64,000 nt of DNA from Oxalobacteraceae bacterium UBA4003. GTDB taxonomy: Bacteria; Pseudomonadota; Gammaproteobacteria; Burkholderiales; Burkholderiaceae_D. Position numbers and translations under genes: made by a program. Below, one piece after another: positions 17,733 to 26,503 of this stretch; position 1 is the first letter of the stretch; every line of letters begins with the position of its first letter. Location of the stretch: positions 66,271-130,270 of the forward strand of contig DGBN01000065.1 of the NCBI GenBank assembly GCA_002384815.1, in the 5' to 3' direction. A model generated the notes under the pieces. That model had not been told where the DNA came from, made no database searches, and saw only the letters and a list, made by a program, of their open reading frames with translations.

Positions 17733-18509
17733 TCAGGAACGAAATGCGTTAGGCGACAGTTTGGACGCAATCACAATCAGAAGCAAAGTCAGTGCCATCA
17801 ACAAGGTGGAAACGGCATTTACTTCAGGTGTGACCGCGATCTTGATCATCGAATAAATCTGCAAAGGCAGAGTTTGCGTATTCGCACCGGCAGTAAAGAA
17901 AGTAATCACAAAGTCGTCGATAGACAGCGTGAACGCCATCAATGCACCGGCCACCACACCCGGCATGATCAGCGGCAAGGTCACGCGCCGGAATGCCTGC
18001 CACGGCGTTGCGCCGCAATCGCGTGCCGCTTCGGTCAGGCTTTCATCCATGCCGCTCAAACGCGAACGTACCACAATCGCGACAAAGCCGAGACTGAAAG
18101 CAATATGCGCCAGCATCACCGACAGCATGCCCAGCGTCAGATTCAGCATCACGAAGAAAATCAGCAGCGACACGCCGACCAGAATTTCCGGAATCGCAAT
18201 CGGCGTCAGCACCAGTATCTGCAGGGCGCGAATTTTATATCTATGCAATGCAAAACCGGCCATCGTTCCCAGTACCGTGGACACCGCACTTGAAACCAGC
18301 GCGATGATCAGCGAATTGCCGGCCGCGCGCAGCATCTCTTCATTGGCAAACAGCGTGCGGTACCAATCCAGCGTAAAGCCGACCCATTCCGCATTCAGCC
18401 GCGAATCGTTGAACGAATACATGACCACGATCGCCAGCGGCACATACAAAAATGCGTAGACCAGCACTGCCGCCAGCGTCAGCCAGAGCGATTGTCCGAA
18501 TTTAGGCAT
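17733..18509 (-). CDS. potI: Polyamine ABC transporter permease, PotI/PotC-like
   Basis: A 258-residue inner-membrane permease beginning MPKFGQSLWLTLAA. AGGAGG lies 6 bases upstream of this ATG, which decides the start against a codon 36 bases further out. About six membrane segments are present, with the EAA loop ARDCGATPWQAFRRVTLPLIMPG. It overlaps the preceding permease gene by 8 bases. With PotH it would form the channel for polyamine uptake. Confidence 0.9.
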   Translation of the reverse strand: MPKFGQSLWLTLAAVLVYAFLYVPLAIVVMYSFNDSRLNAEWVGFTLDWYRTLFANEEMLRAAGNSLIIALVSSAVSTVLGTMAGFALHRYKIRALQILVLTPIAIPEILVGVSLLIFFVMLNLTLGMLSVMLAHIAFSLGFVAIVVRSRLSGMDESLTEAARDCGATPWQAFRRVTLPLIMPGVVAGALMAFTLSIDDFVITFFTAGANTQTLPLQIYSMIKIAVTPEVNAVSTLLMALTLLLIVIASKLSPNAFRS

Positions 18510-19440
18510 GCACCCTCCTGCGCGGCCTTGCCAGCAAGGCCGCAAAACCGGCGGCCGCCAGAGCCGCTACTGTCAGCATGATGGACAGCACACTGCCGAA
18601 CGGCCAATCGCGCGAATCGAGGAATTGCTGCTTGATGACGTTGCCTATCATGATGCCGCCAGTACCGCCCAGCAGATCCGACACTGCAAAAATACCCAGC
18701 GCAGGAATAAAGACCAGGGCTGCACCCGCATATACACCGGGCAGCGACAAGGGAAACGTCACGCGCCAGAATCGTTGCCATGCACCAGCGCCCAAATCCT
18801 GCGCAGCATCCAGCAAGGCCGGATCGTGCTTTTCCAGATTGGCATACAGTGGCAGCACCATGAAAGGCAGATGCACATAAACCAGGCCGACAATAACGGC
18901 AAACGCGCTATAGAGCAGGCTCACCGGCTCAATGCCGAATACACCCAGCACCATATTCACACCGCGCGTCAACGCCGATTGCGGCCCCAGAATAATCATC
19001 CACGCATAAATGCGAATCAGGAAGTTGCTCCAGAACGGCAGGATCACCAGCAAGACCAGCAGGTTGCGCCATTTTTTTGGGCTGCGCGCAATCAGCAAGG
19101 CCAGCGGATACGCCATCAATAAACAGACCAGCGTGGTGATGGCGGCAAACAGCAGCGACTTCAGAAAAATTGCGGTGTAAACGAAATTGGTAAAGAACGG
19201 CGTGAAGCTTTCCAGCGTCAGATCGAATGCACCACTTTCGTCGAACAAGGGTGCAAGCCCGCCGTAATCGCCCGGATAACGGAATGCGGCAAACGCCATG
19301 ATCAGCGTCGGCACGGCGAAGAAGAAAATCAGATACAGCAGCGGCGGCCCGCTGATCAGCCAGCGTGCCAGCCCTGCCTTCTGCGACGGCTTGCTGTGTG
19401 CCGGATTGCCGCCTACCGCGTTGTTGACGGCCTCAGACAT
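18502..19440 (-). CDS. potH: Polyamine ABC transporter permease, PotH/PotB-like
   Basis: A permease of about 312 residues when started at MSEAVNNAVGG, whose ATG overlaps the ATPase gene by 8 bases. Longer starts at 19470 and 19509 exist but lack a ribosome binding site. It has an N-terminal membrane segment (GPPLLYLIFFFAVPTLIMAF), about six helices in all, and the EAA loop AAQDLGAGAWQRFWRVTFPLSLPG. It pairs with the PotI-like permease encoded next. Confidence 0.88.
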   Translation of the reverse strand: MSEAVNNAVGGNPAHSKPSQKAGLARWLISGPPLLYLIFFFAVPTLIMAFAAFRYPGDYGGLAPLFDESGAFDLTLESFTPFFTNFVYTAIFLKSLLFAAITTLVCLLMAYPLALLIARSPKKWRNLLVLLVILPFWSNFLIRIYAWMIILGPQSALTRGVNMVLGVFGIEPVSLLYSAFAVIVGLVYVHLPFMVLPLYANLEKHDPALLDAAQDLGAGAWQRFWRVTFPLSLPGVYAGAALVFIPALGIFAVSDLLGGTGGIMIGNVIKQQFLDSRDWPFGSVLSIMLTVAALAAAGFAALLARPRRRVHA

Positions 19441-20533
19441 AGCCCGTTTCAGGTAAAAAGTGACCCGCATCGACACGCCACGCAACGTCAACGGTATCGC
19501 CAACCTCAAAGAAACGCGGTCGTCCGATGGCAGAATTGGTCAGCAGCGTTTCTATGCGCACGCCGCCTTCCGTCTCGACGATGTACACAGTCACGCCTCC
19601 CATGTAGAGCAATTCCTTGACGTAACCATCGAAGTGGTTTTCATCCGGCACGCCACGCACGATCTCGGCGCTGACCTGAATTTTTTCCGGCCGTAATGCA
19701 ATCGTGCCCTTGCTGCCAAGCTGTACACCGGCAACCGTCAATGCCTTCACCGCGCCCATGCCGGGCACATCCAGCAACATCATGTTCCCGTCAATTTGCG
19801 TCACAGTACCATCGAACAGATTGCAGGTGCCGATAAAGTCCGCGACGAAACGACTACGCGGATAACTGTAAATGCGTGTGGGCTCATCAAGCTGTTCGAC
19901 ATTGCCCTTGTTCATGACGGCAATGCGATGCGACAGCGCCAGCGCTTCCGCCTGATCGTGCGTGACATACACAAAGGTAATGCCGACTTCCTTCTGCAGA
20001 TTGATCAGCTCGATCTGCATCTGCTCGCGCAACTGCGCATCCAGCGCCGACAGCGGCTCATCCAGCAACAGCAATTTGGGACGCGTGACCAGTGCACGCG
20101 CGATGGATACACGTTGACGCTGACCGCCGGATAATTCGTGCGGATAGCGATTGGCAAAACCTCTCAGACGCACGTCTTCCAGCGCTTCATCGACTTTTTG
20201 CTTGATCTCGGATTTCGGCGTGTTCGCCATCTCCAGCGGAAACGCGATATTGCCTGCCACTGTCATGTGCGGGAACAAGGCGTAATTCTGGAACACGGTA
20301 CGCACCGCACGCTGTTCAGGCGGCACACCGGTCAGGTCAATACCATCCAGCAGGATTTGCCCCGCGTCCGGTTCGTCGAAGCCGGCAATCATGCGCAACA
20401 GCGTCGTCTTGCCACAGCCAGAAGGGCCCAACAGAGTAAAGAACTCGCCAGCCTCAATCGAAAGACTGATGTTGTCGACTACGGTGTGTTCGCCGAAACG
20501 GCGAGTGAGATTGCGAATTTCGAGAAGCGCCAT
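19433..20533 (-). CDS. potG: Polyamine ABC transporter ATPase, PotG/PotA-like
   Basis: A 366-residue ATPase beginning MALLEIRNLTRRFGEH; AGGA 5-8 bases before this ATG supports it over a start 81 bases upstream. It has Walker A GPSGCGKTT, signature LSGGQRQRVSIARAL, Walker B LLLDEPLSALD and a C-terminal TOBE domain, as in the spermidine/putrescine family. It is the first gene of the potG-potH-potI-potF operon. Frames overlap by 8 bases with the next gene, pointing to coupled translation. Confidence 0.92.
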   Translation of the reverse strand: MALLEIRNLTRRFGEHTVVDNISLSIEAGEFFTLLGPSGCGKTTLLRMIAGFDEPDAGQILLDGIDLTGVPPEQRAVRTVFQNYALFPHMTVAGNIAFPLEMANTPKSEIKQKVDEALEDVRLRGFANRYPHELSGGQRQRVSIARALVTRPKLLLLDEPLSALDAQLREQMQIELINLQKEVGITFVYVTHDQAEALALSHRIAVMNKGNVEQLDEPTRIYSYPRSRFVADFIGTCNLFDGTVTQIDGNMMLLDVPGMGAVKALTVAGVQLGSKGTIALRPEKIQVSAEIVRGVPDENHFDGYVKELLYMGGVTVYIVETEGGVRIETLLTNSAIGRPRFFEVGDTVDVAWRVDAGHFLPETGYV

Positions 20534-20615
20534 CTTGTCCTGGGCCGGGCTGCAAGGGGTTACAGGGAATGAAAAACCGGGGCAATTGTAGCAAATAGCG
20601 GGCTTGAGGCCCAAG

Positions 20616-20646
20616 AAAATGGCGCTCCGTTTTAGAGTGCCATTTT
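20616..20646. terminator. Terminator of UDG-family gene
   Basis: A 12-bp hairpin. AAAATGGC (20616-20623) pairs with GCCATTTT (20639-20646), with GCTC/GAGT extending the stem around a 7-base loop. T-runs are present on both strands. It lies 90 bases beyond the stop of the glycosylase gene and 83 bases upstream of potG, insulating the two. Confidence 0.75.
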
Positions 20647-20735
20647 ATTCCTCAATATAAAAATCACTAACATTTGAGGCAAACATTAGCGCCGGAGATA
20701 GCGCTGAACACTTGCACATCGGCTTGAGTGTCTTA

Positions 20736-21374
20736 TTACACGACAGCTTCTGAAAGCAGTTTGGCAACTCCTCGGAGAACTAGCAGGATTCTGTCTTTGT
20801 TACCGGGCGAATTATTTACGAACAAGGGACTCGGATGAGGGCAGGCAAACAAACGTAGCTCAGGCCGAAGCCTTTCAACTTGAGACCAGGCCCGCTCTGC
20901 TTTTCGGCCGACGAACACGACGGCTCGTAGTTTAGGCAACAGCTCCAATAGTCGAGGGAGCGGACGAAGGCCCGCTTCCAGATCAGCAGGAGTTGCAGCA
21001 CGAATTTTTGAGCCTGTTCCAATGTACCAAGGAACGGAGTTCCAAACGACCGTTTTCTCGCGAGGAATTCGTGCTGCAGCACTTAACTCAAAAAAATTCT
21101 TCGCTGTTTCATCGGGATTGTTTCGGGAAATAAAACTGGAGCTAACTGCCTTCGGTCCTGGAGCTTCAAGCAAAAACAAAATCTCTGCTTCTATTCCGCC
21201 ATCCCAAGGGTCGAAGTAAGGAATAGCTGCGCTCGGACCGACTTCCGCTCGAAGAGCCTCAACGAAGGCCGTAAGCGAGGCGATATGTGCTTCATTAATT
21301 TGCTGTAACCGAGTCGCACACGCTTCGCGGTCACCCAAAAGCTTGGGGTGATCAAAAGGAATTAAAGGAAGCAT
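20736..21374 (-). CDS. Uracil-DNA glycosylase superfamily protein
   Basis: A 212-residue protein with the UDG fold signature: LFLLEAPGPKA (67-76) as motif 1, SRNNPDETAKNF (83-94), VVWNSVPWY (109-117), a GR-containing central strand (VVFVGRKAERAW) and the C-terminal PHPSPL (179-184), equivalent to the UNG/TDG motif 2. The Cys quartet of the Fe-S families 4 and 5 is absent. It would remove damaged bases, or may be a divergent member of unknown substrate. It stands alone between two operons with its own promoter and terminator. Flanking DNA is AT-richer than the neighbourhood, which suggests acquisition. Confidence 0.82.
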   Translation of the reverse strand: MLPLIPFDHPKLLGDREACATRLQQINEAHIASLTAFVEALRAEVGPSAAIPYFDPWDGGIEAEILFLLEAPGPKAVSSSFISRNNPDETAKNFFELSAAARIPREKTVVWNSVPWYIGTGSKIRAATPADLEAGLRPLPRLLELLPKLRAVVFVGRKAERAWSQVERLRPELRLFACPHPSPLFVNNSPGNKDRILLVLRGVAKLLSEAVV

Positions 21375-21444
21375 CGCTTCATTCGATCATCACTCACATC
21401 AAATCAAGGACAATAGGCACTTCTATCATTCACAACAATCCCAT

Positions 21445-21473
21445 ATTTTATGTATCAGCGCAGCTTCATTCAA
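21445..21473 (-). promoter_or_regulatory. Candidate sigma-70 promoter of UDG-family gene
   Basis: On the minus strand, TTGAAT (21468-21473) and TAAAAT (21445-21450) are separated by 17 bases, matching the -35 and -10 consensus at 4 and 5 of 6 positions. The leader to the ATG at 21374 would be about 60-65 bases. Confidence 0.45.
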
Positions 21474-21503
21474 TTCGAAACAACCAATCGCACAAACCGC
21501 CTG

Positions 21504-23075
21504 CTAACCACCAAAAGTAAAAAACATCAGCGTCAAAATACCGCCGCCTATCAAGCCTCCACCAAAGTAAATCGCAATCCCCAGCAGCAAATTAGTACGT
21601 TTCTGCTCTTCCAGTAAACGTTTGATCAACTCTGTATTGTCATTGCGCGGCTCCGATGCTTGCGTCAATGCCTGATGCGCGAGGCGTGGGAGTTGCGGCA
21701 GCAGTTTGCTGTAACGCGGTGCTTCTGCTTTCAGATTTTCCAGAAAACCGCGCCAGCCGACTTGCTCGTTCATCCAGTTTTCCAGATACGGTTTTGCGGT
21801 CTTCCATAAATCCAGTTCAGGATCGAGCTGGCGACCCAGGCCTTCCACGTTCAGCAAGGTCTTTTGCAGCAGCACCAGTTGCGGTTGCACTTCTACATTG
21901 AAACGGCGTGAAGTCTGGAACAGGCGCAGCAGTACCTGGCCGAATGAAATTTCACTCAGCGGTCGGTCGAAGATGGGTTCACAGCAGGCGCGTACTGCGG
22001 ATTCCAGTTCGTCTACACGTGTATCTTTCGGCGCCCAGCCGGATTCGATGTGGGCTTCGGCGACGCGTTTGTAATCGCGGCGGAAGAAGGCGAGGAAGTT
22101 TTGCGACAGGTAATCCTTGTCGAAATCGTTGAGCGTGCCGACGATGCCGAAATCGAGAGCAATGTAGCGGCCGAAGGTTTCCGGCGCGACTGATACCTGG
22201 ATATTCCCCGGGTGCATATCGGCGTGGAAGAAGCCGTCGCGGAATACCTGCGTGAAGAAAATTTCCACGCCATCGCGCGACAGTTTTTTCAGATCGACGC
22301 CGGCGGCGATCAGCCTGTCGGTTTGCGAAATCGGGATGCCGACCATGCGTTCCATCACAATGACCGACGTCGAGCAAAAATCCCAGAACATTTCCGGCAC
22401 GACCAGCAAATCGGATTTGGCAAAGTTGCGCCGCAACTGGCTGCCGTTGGCCGCTTCGCGCATCAGGTCCAGTTCATCGTGCAAGTACTTGTCGAACTCG
22501 GCGACCACTTCTTTCGGCTTCAGGCGTTTGCCATCAGCCCATAATTTCTCCACCAGGCCGGCCACGATATGCATCAGCGCCACATCGTCATCGATGGATT
22601 TCTTGACGCCCGGACGCAGTACCTTGACGGCCACGTCCCTGCCGTTTTTCAGTCGTGCGAAATGGACTTGTGCAATCGATGCAGAAGCCACCGGCTCCGT
22701 CTCAAAATGCGCAAACAGTACATCCGGATGCGCACCCAGCGATTTGATGATTTGCGCAATCGCCAGCTCGGATGAAAACGGCGGTACGCGATCCTGCAGG
22801 CGCGCCAGTTCGTCGGCAACATCGATAGGCATCAGATCGCGACGTGTCGATAGCACCTGGCCGAACTTGACGAAAATCGGGCCGAGATCTTCCAGCGCCC
22901 GACGCAGACGCACGCCACGCGGCTCGGACAGATCGCGCCAGAACATGAGTTGATTCAACAATTTTGTCGTGCGTGGAATCTTCAGGCCGGACATTGCAAT
23001 ATCGTCGAGCCCGTAGCGGATGGCGACCCGCAGGATTTTGAGTACGCGAAGGGATTTCAATATCATTGACGTCAT
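21504..23075 (-). CDS. ubiB: UbiB, ubiquinone biosynthesis atypical kinase
   Basis: A 523-residue ABC1/ADCK-type protein-kinase-like protein needed for ubiquinone synthesis. Visible features are the KxGQ motif (KFGQVLSTRRDLMP), VAVKVLRPGV (ATP-binding Lys), the ExD segment, HADMHPGN (catalytic loop) and ALDFGIVG (metal-binding DFG). A C-terminal hydrophobic hairpin (LLLGIAIYFGGGLIGGGILTLMFF) anchors it in the inner membrane. Its ATG shares one base with the ubiJ stop (TAATG). Length is normal. Confidence 0.95.
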   Translation of the reverse strand: MTSMILKSLRVLKILRVAIRYGLDDIAMSGLKIPRTTKLLNQLMFWRDLSEPRGVRLRRALEDLGPIFVKFGQVLSTRRDLMPIDVADELARLQDRVPPFSSELAIAQIIKSLGAHPDVLFAHFETEPVASASIAQVHFARLKNGRDVAVKVLRPGVKKSIDDDVALMHIVAGLVEKLWADGKRLKPKEVVAEFDKYLHDELDLMREAANGSQLRRNFAKSDLLVVPEMFWDFCSTSVIVMERMVGIPISQTDRLIAAGVDLKKLSRDGVEIFFTQVFRDGFFHADMHPGNIQVSVAPETFGRYIALDFGIVGTLNDFDKDYLSQNFLAFFRRDYKRVAEAHIESGWAPKDTRVDELESAVRACCEPIFDRPLSEISFGQVLLRLFQTSRRFNVEVQPQLVLLQKTLLNVEGLGRQLDPELDLWKTAKPYLENWMNEQVGWRGFLENLKAEAPRYSKLLPQLPRLAHQALTQASEPRNDNTELIKRLLEEQKRTNLLLGIAIYFGGGLIGGGILTLMFFTFGG

Positions 23076-23662
23076 TAACTAAGGCCCTTCAGCTTTTCTA
23101 TCCGCTTGGTCAATCGTGCGACGTCATCGCGCAATCTGGTCACGTCGGCGGTAAATTCGGTTACTGCTTGCGGACGAATCAACATGGGCTTTTCTTCCAG
23201 AAAATACTCAACCACGTTTTCAGTCACTGATAGCTGCAGCGCTTTGGCCGTGTTCAGCGCAGACCGTGCACCGCCCACCATTCTGTTCGCCGCGATATCG
23301 CCGACGAACTTGCTCAGATCATCTTCTGCTTCCCAGCGCAAGCCCTGACTCAATTGCGAAATCGTATTGGCAAAATCAGCGTCGCCTTCTATCTTCACAT
23401 AGGAAAACGCACGTTCGCGATTCTGCATGATGGCGGGAAGGTCGGCCAATTGCACACGTATGGTGACCGTTGCTGCATCCTCTGCCCTTGCCGTTTCCAG
23501 CATGCCGTCGGCAGTCACTTTCAGGCGCGCAGCTAGCACGCCGCCATCCAGTACGGCGATCTTGCCTGCATGCGACATCAGTTTGGTGCGCGCCCACGCT
23601 TCCTGCGCAAGCAGGTGATTGATGGCTGCGGGGAAAATGCTGGCAGGAGAAAAAGAAGTCAT
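23075..23662 (-). CDS. ubiJ: UbiJ, ubiquinone biosynthesis accessory factor
   Basis: About 195 residues from MTSFSPASIFPAAINHLL. A TTG 27 bases earlier is less likely because it lies inside a terminator hairpin. The N-terminal SCP2-like lipid-binding domain (about 10-105) is followed by a C-terminal coiled-coil ending VTRLRDDVARLTKRIEKLKGLS. UbiJ scaffolds the soluble Ubi complex that handles the hydrophobic intermediates. It overlaps ubiB by one base, the conserved order ubiE...ubiJ-ubiB. Confidence 0.9.
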   Translation of the reverse strand: MTSFSPASIFPAAINHLLAQEAWARTKLMSHAGKIAVLDGGVLAARLKVTADGMLETARAEDAATVTIRVQLADLPAIMQNRERAFSYVKIEGDADFANTISQLSQGLRWEAEDDLSKFVGDIAANRMVGGARSALNTAKALQLSVTENVVEYFLEEKPMLIRPQAVTEFTADVTRLRDDVARLTKRIEKLKGLS

Positions 23663-23680
23663 AGGCAAAAATGTTGAAGC

Positions 23681-23718
23681 CAAAAACAAAGCCGCCGGTG
23701 ATTATTCACGGGCGGCTT
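23681..23718 (-). terminator. Terminator after Tim44-like gene
   Basis: AAGCCGCCGGTG (23689-23700) and CACGGGCGGCTT (23707-23718) form a 12-bp stem with one mismatch and a 6-base loop. On the minus strand it is followed by TTTGTTTTTG. It sits between the Tim44-like gene and ubiJ, so ubiJ-ubiB may depend partly on read-through or on their own promoter. Confidence 0.75.
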
Positions 23719-23767
23719 CAAGTTTAGCAGCTTGCCGTCAGGCAGCGCCAACTATCTACATGTGCAA

Positions 23768-24694
23768 TTACAGTTGCTGAATACCGGCCAGAACCCAGCC
23801 GCCGTTGCCATCGACCGGCTTGGACAGGTTCCACGCTTCGGTGAAAGGCTCAGTCGCTGCGCCGCCACCTTCATTGATCAAACCGGTGAACTTGATGCTG
23901 GCGATGTAATCGTCGCCTACAGTTTCCACACCGTAGAATTCGCCTTCCAGCGAAATCACGTCGGTATGGTTTTCCGAAGCGCCGCGTTCCAGCAATTGCG
24001 ATTTCAATTCAGCGAACATTTCCGGTGTGGTGAATTCGCGGATGTCGTTGACATCAGCTTTGTCCCACGCCGCTTGCAGGCGGATGAAATAGGTTTTTGC
24101 ATTGCGGATAAACGATTGCACATCGAAATCGGCAGGCAAATCACCTGCGTCATTACCCACTTCATATGCAGCACCAGATGCCAAAGGCGCGGCTGATTGT
24201 AATGCCGAAGGCTGACCATAAGGCTGTTCGATACGCGAACCGATGTCCGGCGTATTGCTCTTTGCCGAATAATTGTTGGCAAACGAAGGCTGACCGTTGT
24301 TGCCGGCGCTCTTGCCCTTGATCATGCGATAGATGAACATCGCAGCGAACGCAAACAGGCCGATCATCAAAATGGTGCTGATCATGCTGGCCAATGCGCC
24401 GCCGATACCGAGGTGCGACAACAGTGCACCCAGCCCCAGGCCCAGCAATGCGCCACCAAGAATGTTGCGCATCATGCTAGGTTTGGCGGCTGCAGCACCC
24501 GCTGCGCCTGTCGCTGCAGGTGCTGCAGCCGGTTTGGCCGGAGTTGCCGATTGTTGTGGTGGAGCTGCACGCTTGAAACTTTGCGATTGCTTGCCGAAGG
24601 AGCCGCCACCGCCCATGCGCTTGGCTTCCACTTGTGGAGCAACCAAGGCCATCGAACTGGCCACGACTACCAGGGCCATCAGTAACTTCTTCAT
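23768..24694 (-). CDS. Tim44-like domain protein
   Basis: A 308-residue precursor with a signal peptide (MKKLLMALVVVASSMALVAPQVEA). A Gly/Ser/Ala-rich linker containing GGGGSFGKQSQSFKR is followed by one or two membrane segments (LGGALLGLGLGALLSHLGIGGALASM, ILMIGLFAFAAMFIYRMI) and a C-terminal Tim44-like domain from about residue 190 (FIRNAKTYFIRLQAAWDKADVNDIREFTTPEM). The domain is shared with mitochondrial Tim44 and MRPL45; the bacterial role is unknown. It lies 11 bases after ubiE and before ubiJ, a usual betaproteobacterial context. Confidence 0.88.
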   Translation of the reverse strand: MKKLLMALVVVASSMALVAPQVEAKRMGGGGSFGKQSQSFKRAAPPQQSATPAKPAAAPAATGAAGAAAAKPSMMRNILGGALLGLGLGALLSHLGIGGALASMISTILMIGLFAFAAMFIYRMIKGKSAGNNGQPSFANNYSAKSNTPDIGSRIEQPYGQPSALQSAAPLASGAAYEVGNDAGDLPADFDVQSFIRNAKTYFIRLQAAWDKADVNDIREFTTPEMFAELKSQLLERGASENHTDVISLEGEFYGVETVGDDYIASIKFTGLINEGGGAATEPFTEAWNLSKPVDGNGGWVLAGIQQL

Positions 24695-24705
24695 ATTACA
24701 ATCTC

Positions 24706-25440
24706 CTAAAGTTTTATTCCGGTGTGCAATGCAGCTACACCGGCTGTCAAATTAAAGTACTCGACTCTTTCGAGTCCTGCATCCTGCATCATTTTTTTCA
24801 GTGCTTCCTGATCGGGATGCATGCGGATCGATTCGGCCAGATAGCGGTAACTATCGGCGTCGCCTGCAATGCGTTGCCCCAACCACGGCAACACGGAAAA
24901 CGAATAAACGTCATACGGTTTTTTCAAAGGCTCCCAGACCTTGGAAAACTCCAGCACCAGCAACTTGCCGCCGGGCTTTAAAACGCGCCGCATTTCTGCC
25001 AGCGCTGCATCTTTATGCGTCATGTTGCGCAGGCCGAACGCCACGCTCACACGATCAAAATAGTTATCGGGAAATGGCAATTTCTCCGCATCGCACAAGG
25101 ATGTCGGGGTGATCAAGCCATTATTCAACAGCCGATCGCGCCCGACGCGCAACATCGACTCATTGATATCCGTCAACCAGACTTCACCTGTCGGCCCGGC
25201 CTTTTTGGCAAACGCCTTGGCCAGATCGCCGGTGCCACCTGCAATATCCAGCACCTTGAAACCCGGACGTATGCCAGCCTGCGCAATCGTGAACGTCTTC
25301 CACAAGCGATGCAGCCCGGCCGACATGACATCGTTCATCACGTCGTACTTTGCTGCCACTGAATGAAACACTTCAGCGACCTTGTGGACTTTCTCTTCTT
25401 CAGCGACGGTTTGGTAACCGAAATGTGTTGAATTTGTCAT
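24706..25440 (-). CDS. ubiE: UbiE, ubiquinone/menaquinone C-methyltransferase
   Basis: A 244-residue SAM-dependent methyltransferase that methylates the benzoquinol ring at C-2 in ubiquinone synthesis. The SAM-binding motif is VLDIAGGTGDLAKAF, and family signatures VAEVFHSVAAKYDVMNDVMSAGLHRLWK (N-terminus) and FGLRNMTHKDAALAEMRRVLKPGG are present. Length matches E. coli UbiE. It begins a minus-strand block of quinone genes. Confidence 0.95.
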   Translation of the reverse strand: MTNSTHFGYQTVAEEEKVHKVAEVFHSVAAKYDVMNDVMSAGLHRLWKTFTIAQAGIRPGFKVLDIAGGTGDLAKAFAKKAGPTGEVWLTDINESMLRVGRDRLLNNGLITPTSLCDAEKLPFPDNYFDRVSVAFGLRNMTHKDAALAEMRRVLKPGGKLLVLEFSKVWEPLKKPYDVYSFSVLPWLGQRIAGDADSYRYLAESIRMHPDQEALKKMMQDAGLERVEYFNLTAGVAALHTGIKL

Positions 25441-25553
25441 GGCTGGCAGCTTAATTGGCTAGATTATACATGCGTTAAGAAAATGTGAAATAGGCGTTGT
25501 TTGCGTCAGAAAACGAGCGCTCGATGTGCGCGATATTGCCGCAGTCGGCAAGA

Positions 25554-25991
25554 TTAATGACTGCCGCAACCGCTGCCGCTGACGACGGCCTTGCTCATGG
25601 CTGCATCGCGCCCGCTTTCGCGCGTGAAACCTGCTGCTTCCAGGCGGCGCAGGTAATCTTCCCACAGGGCATCCTGGTTCGTTCCCAGGTGATGCAGATA
25701 TTCCCACGAAAAAATGCCGGTATCGTGGCCGTCGGAAAACACAGGTTTGATCGCGTAATTGCCGACAGGTTCGACCGCCGTGATTTCCACATTGCGCTGG
25801 CCGGTTTGCAGGGTTTCCTGCCCCGGGCCGTGACCGCGCACTTCCGCCGATGGCGACCATACGCGCAACAATTCAAACGGCAGCGAAAAGGCGGCACCAT
25901 CGTCGAACTCGACTTCCAGCACGCGCGATTGCTTGCGTACCGTCAAACCGGTTGGCTGTGGCGCTAAAGGTGTTTGCTTGGAACCAGTCAT
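25554..25991 (-). CDS. DUF971 (GBBH-like N-terminal domain) protein
   Basis: A 145-residue single-domain protein resembling the N-terminal domain of gamma-butyrobetaine hydroxylase (DUF971). Typical segments are SRVLEVEFDDGAAFSLPFELLRVWSPSAEVRGHG and YAIKPVFSDGHDTGIFSWEYLHHLG. The latter contains a His/Asp/His-rich patch that may bind metal. Such proteins are often found near Fe-S or ubi genes, but their role is unproven. It lies between the HIT gene and ubiE. Confidence 0.88.
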   Translation of the reverse strand: MTGSKQTPLAPQPTGLTVRKQSRVLEVEFDDGAAFSLPFELLRVWSPSAEVRGHGPGQETLQTGQRNVEITAVEPVGNYAIKPVFSDGHDTGIFSWEYLHHLGTNQDALWEDYLRRLEAAGFTRESGRDAAMSKAVVSGSGCGSH

Positions 25992-26069
25992 GATTGTCTC
26001 TCGTTCAAATTACGCACAGGAAAATCATGTTCTCCTGTGCAATTGGCATTTGTAATTGATATCAGCGAT

Positions 26070-26501
26070 TCAACTTGCGCAAGATACCTTGTGTGTTACC
26101 GCCGCACGCAAGGCAGGCAGCAAGGCGCGTCTTTGCGACAGTATATCGTCGGCAGTCTGGCGTACCGCTGGCGCCCAGACAGGATTCGGGAAATGTGCAT
26201 CGTCGGCAAAGCGCGGAATCAAATGCCAGTGCAAATGCGGCACCATATTGCCCAGGCAGGCCAGATTGATTTTCTCCGGCCGTAAAACCTCGCGTAGCGC
26301 CATTTCAACCTGACATACCGCACGCATCAAGCTTGATCGATCTTCCGCTGCCAGATCGGTCATTTCCTTGACGTGTGCATTCCAGATGACGCGGCAAAAG
26401 CCGGGATAATTTGCATCGGCGATCAGTACGACGCGCAACTGCTCATTGCGGAAAATAATTTCTCCGCCCGATTCATCGCACAATTCGCATGCTGTCGTCA
26501 T
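26070..26501 (-). CDS. HIT family protein
   Basis: A 143-residue histidine-triad nucleotide-binding protein. The catalytic triad is HLHWH (H89, H91, H93), and an N-terminal CELC pair (C5, C8) probably binds zinc. Family members hydrolyse nucleoside phosphoramidates or dinucleoside polyphosphates; the substrate here is unknown. Its ATG comes 2 bases after the stop of the giant oxidoreductase gene, so the two are surely co-transcribed. Confidence 0.9.
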   Translation of the reverse strand: MTTACELCDESGGEIIFRNEQLRVVLIADANYPGFCRVIWNAHVKEMTDLAAEDRSSLMRAVCQVEMALREVLRPEKINLACLGNMVPHLHWHLIPRFADDAHFPNPVWAPAVRQTADDILSQRRALLPALRAAVTHKVSCAS

Positions 26502-26503
26502 GC

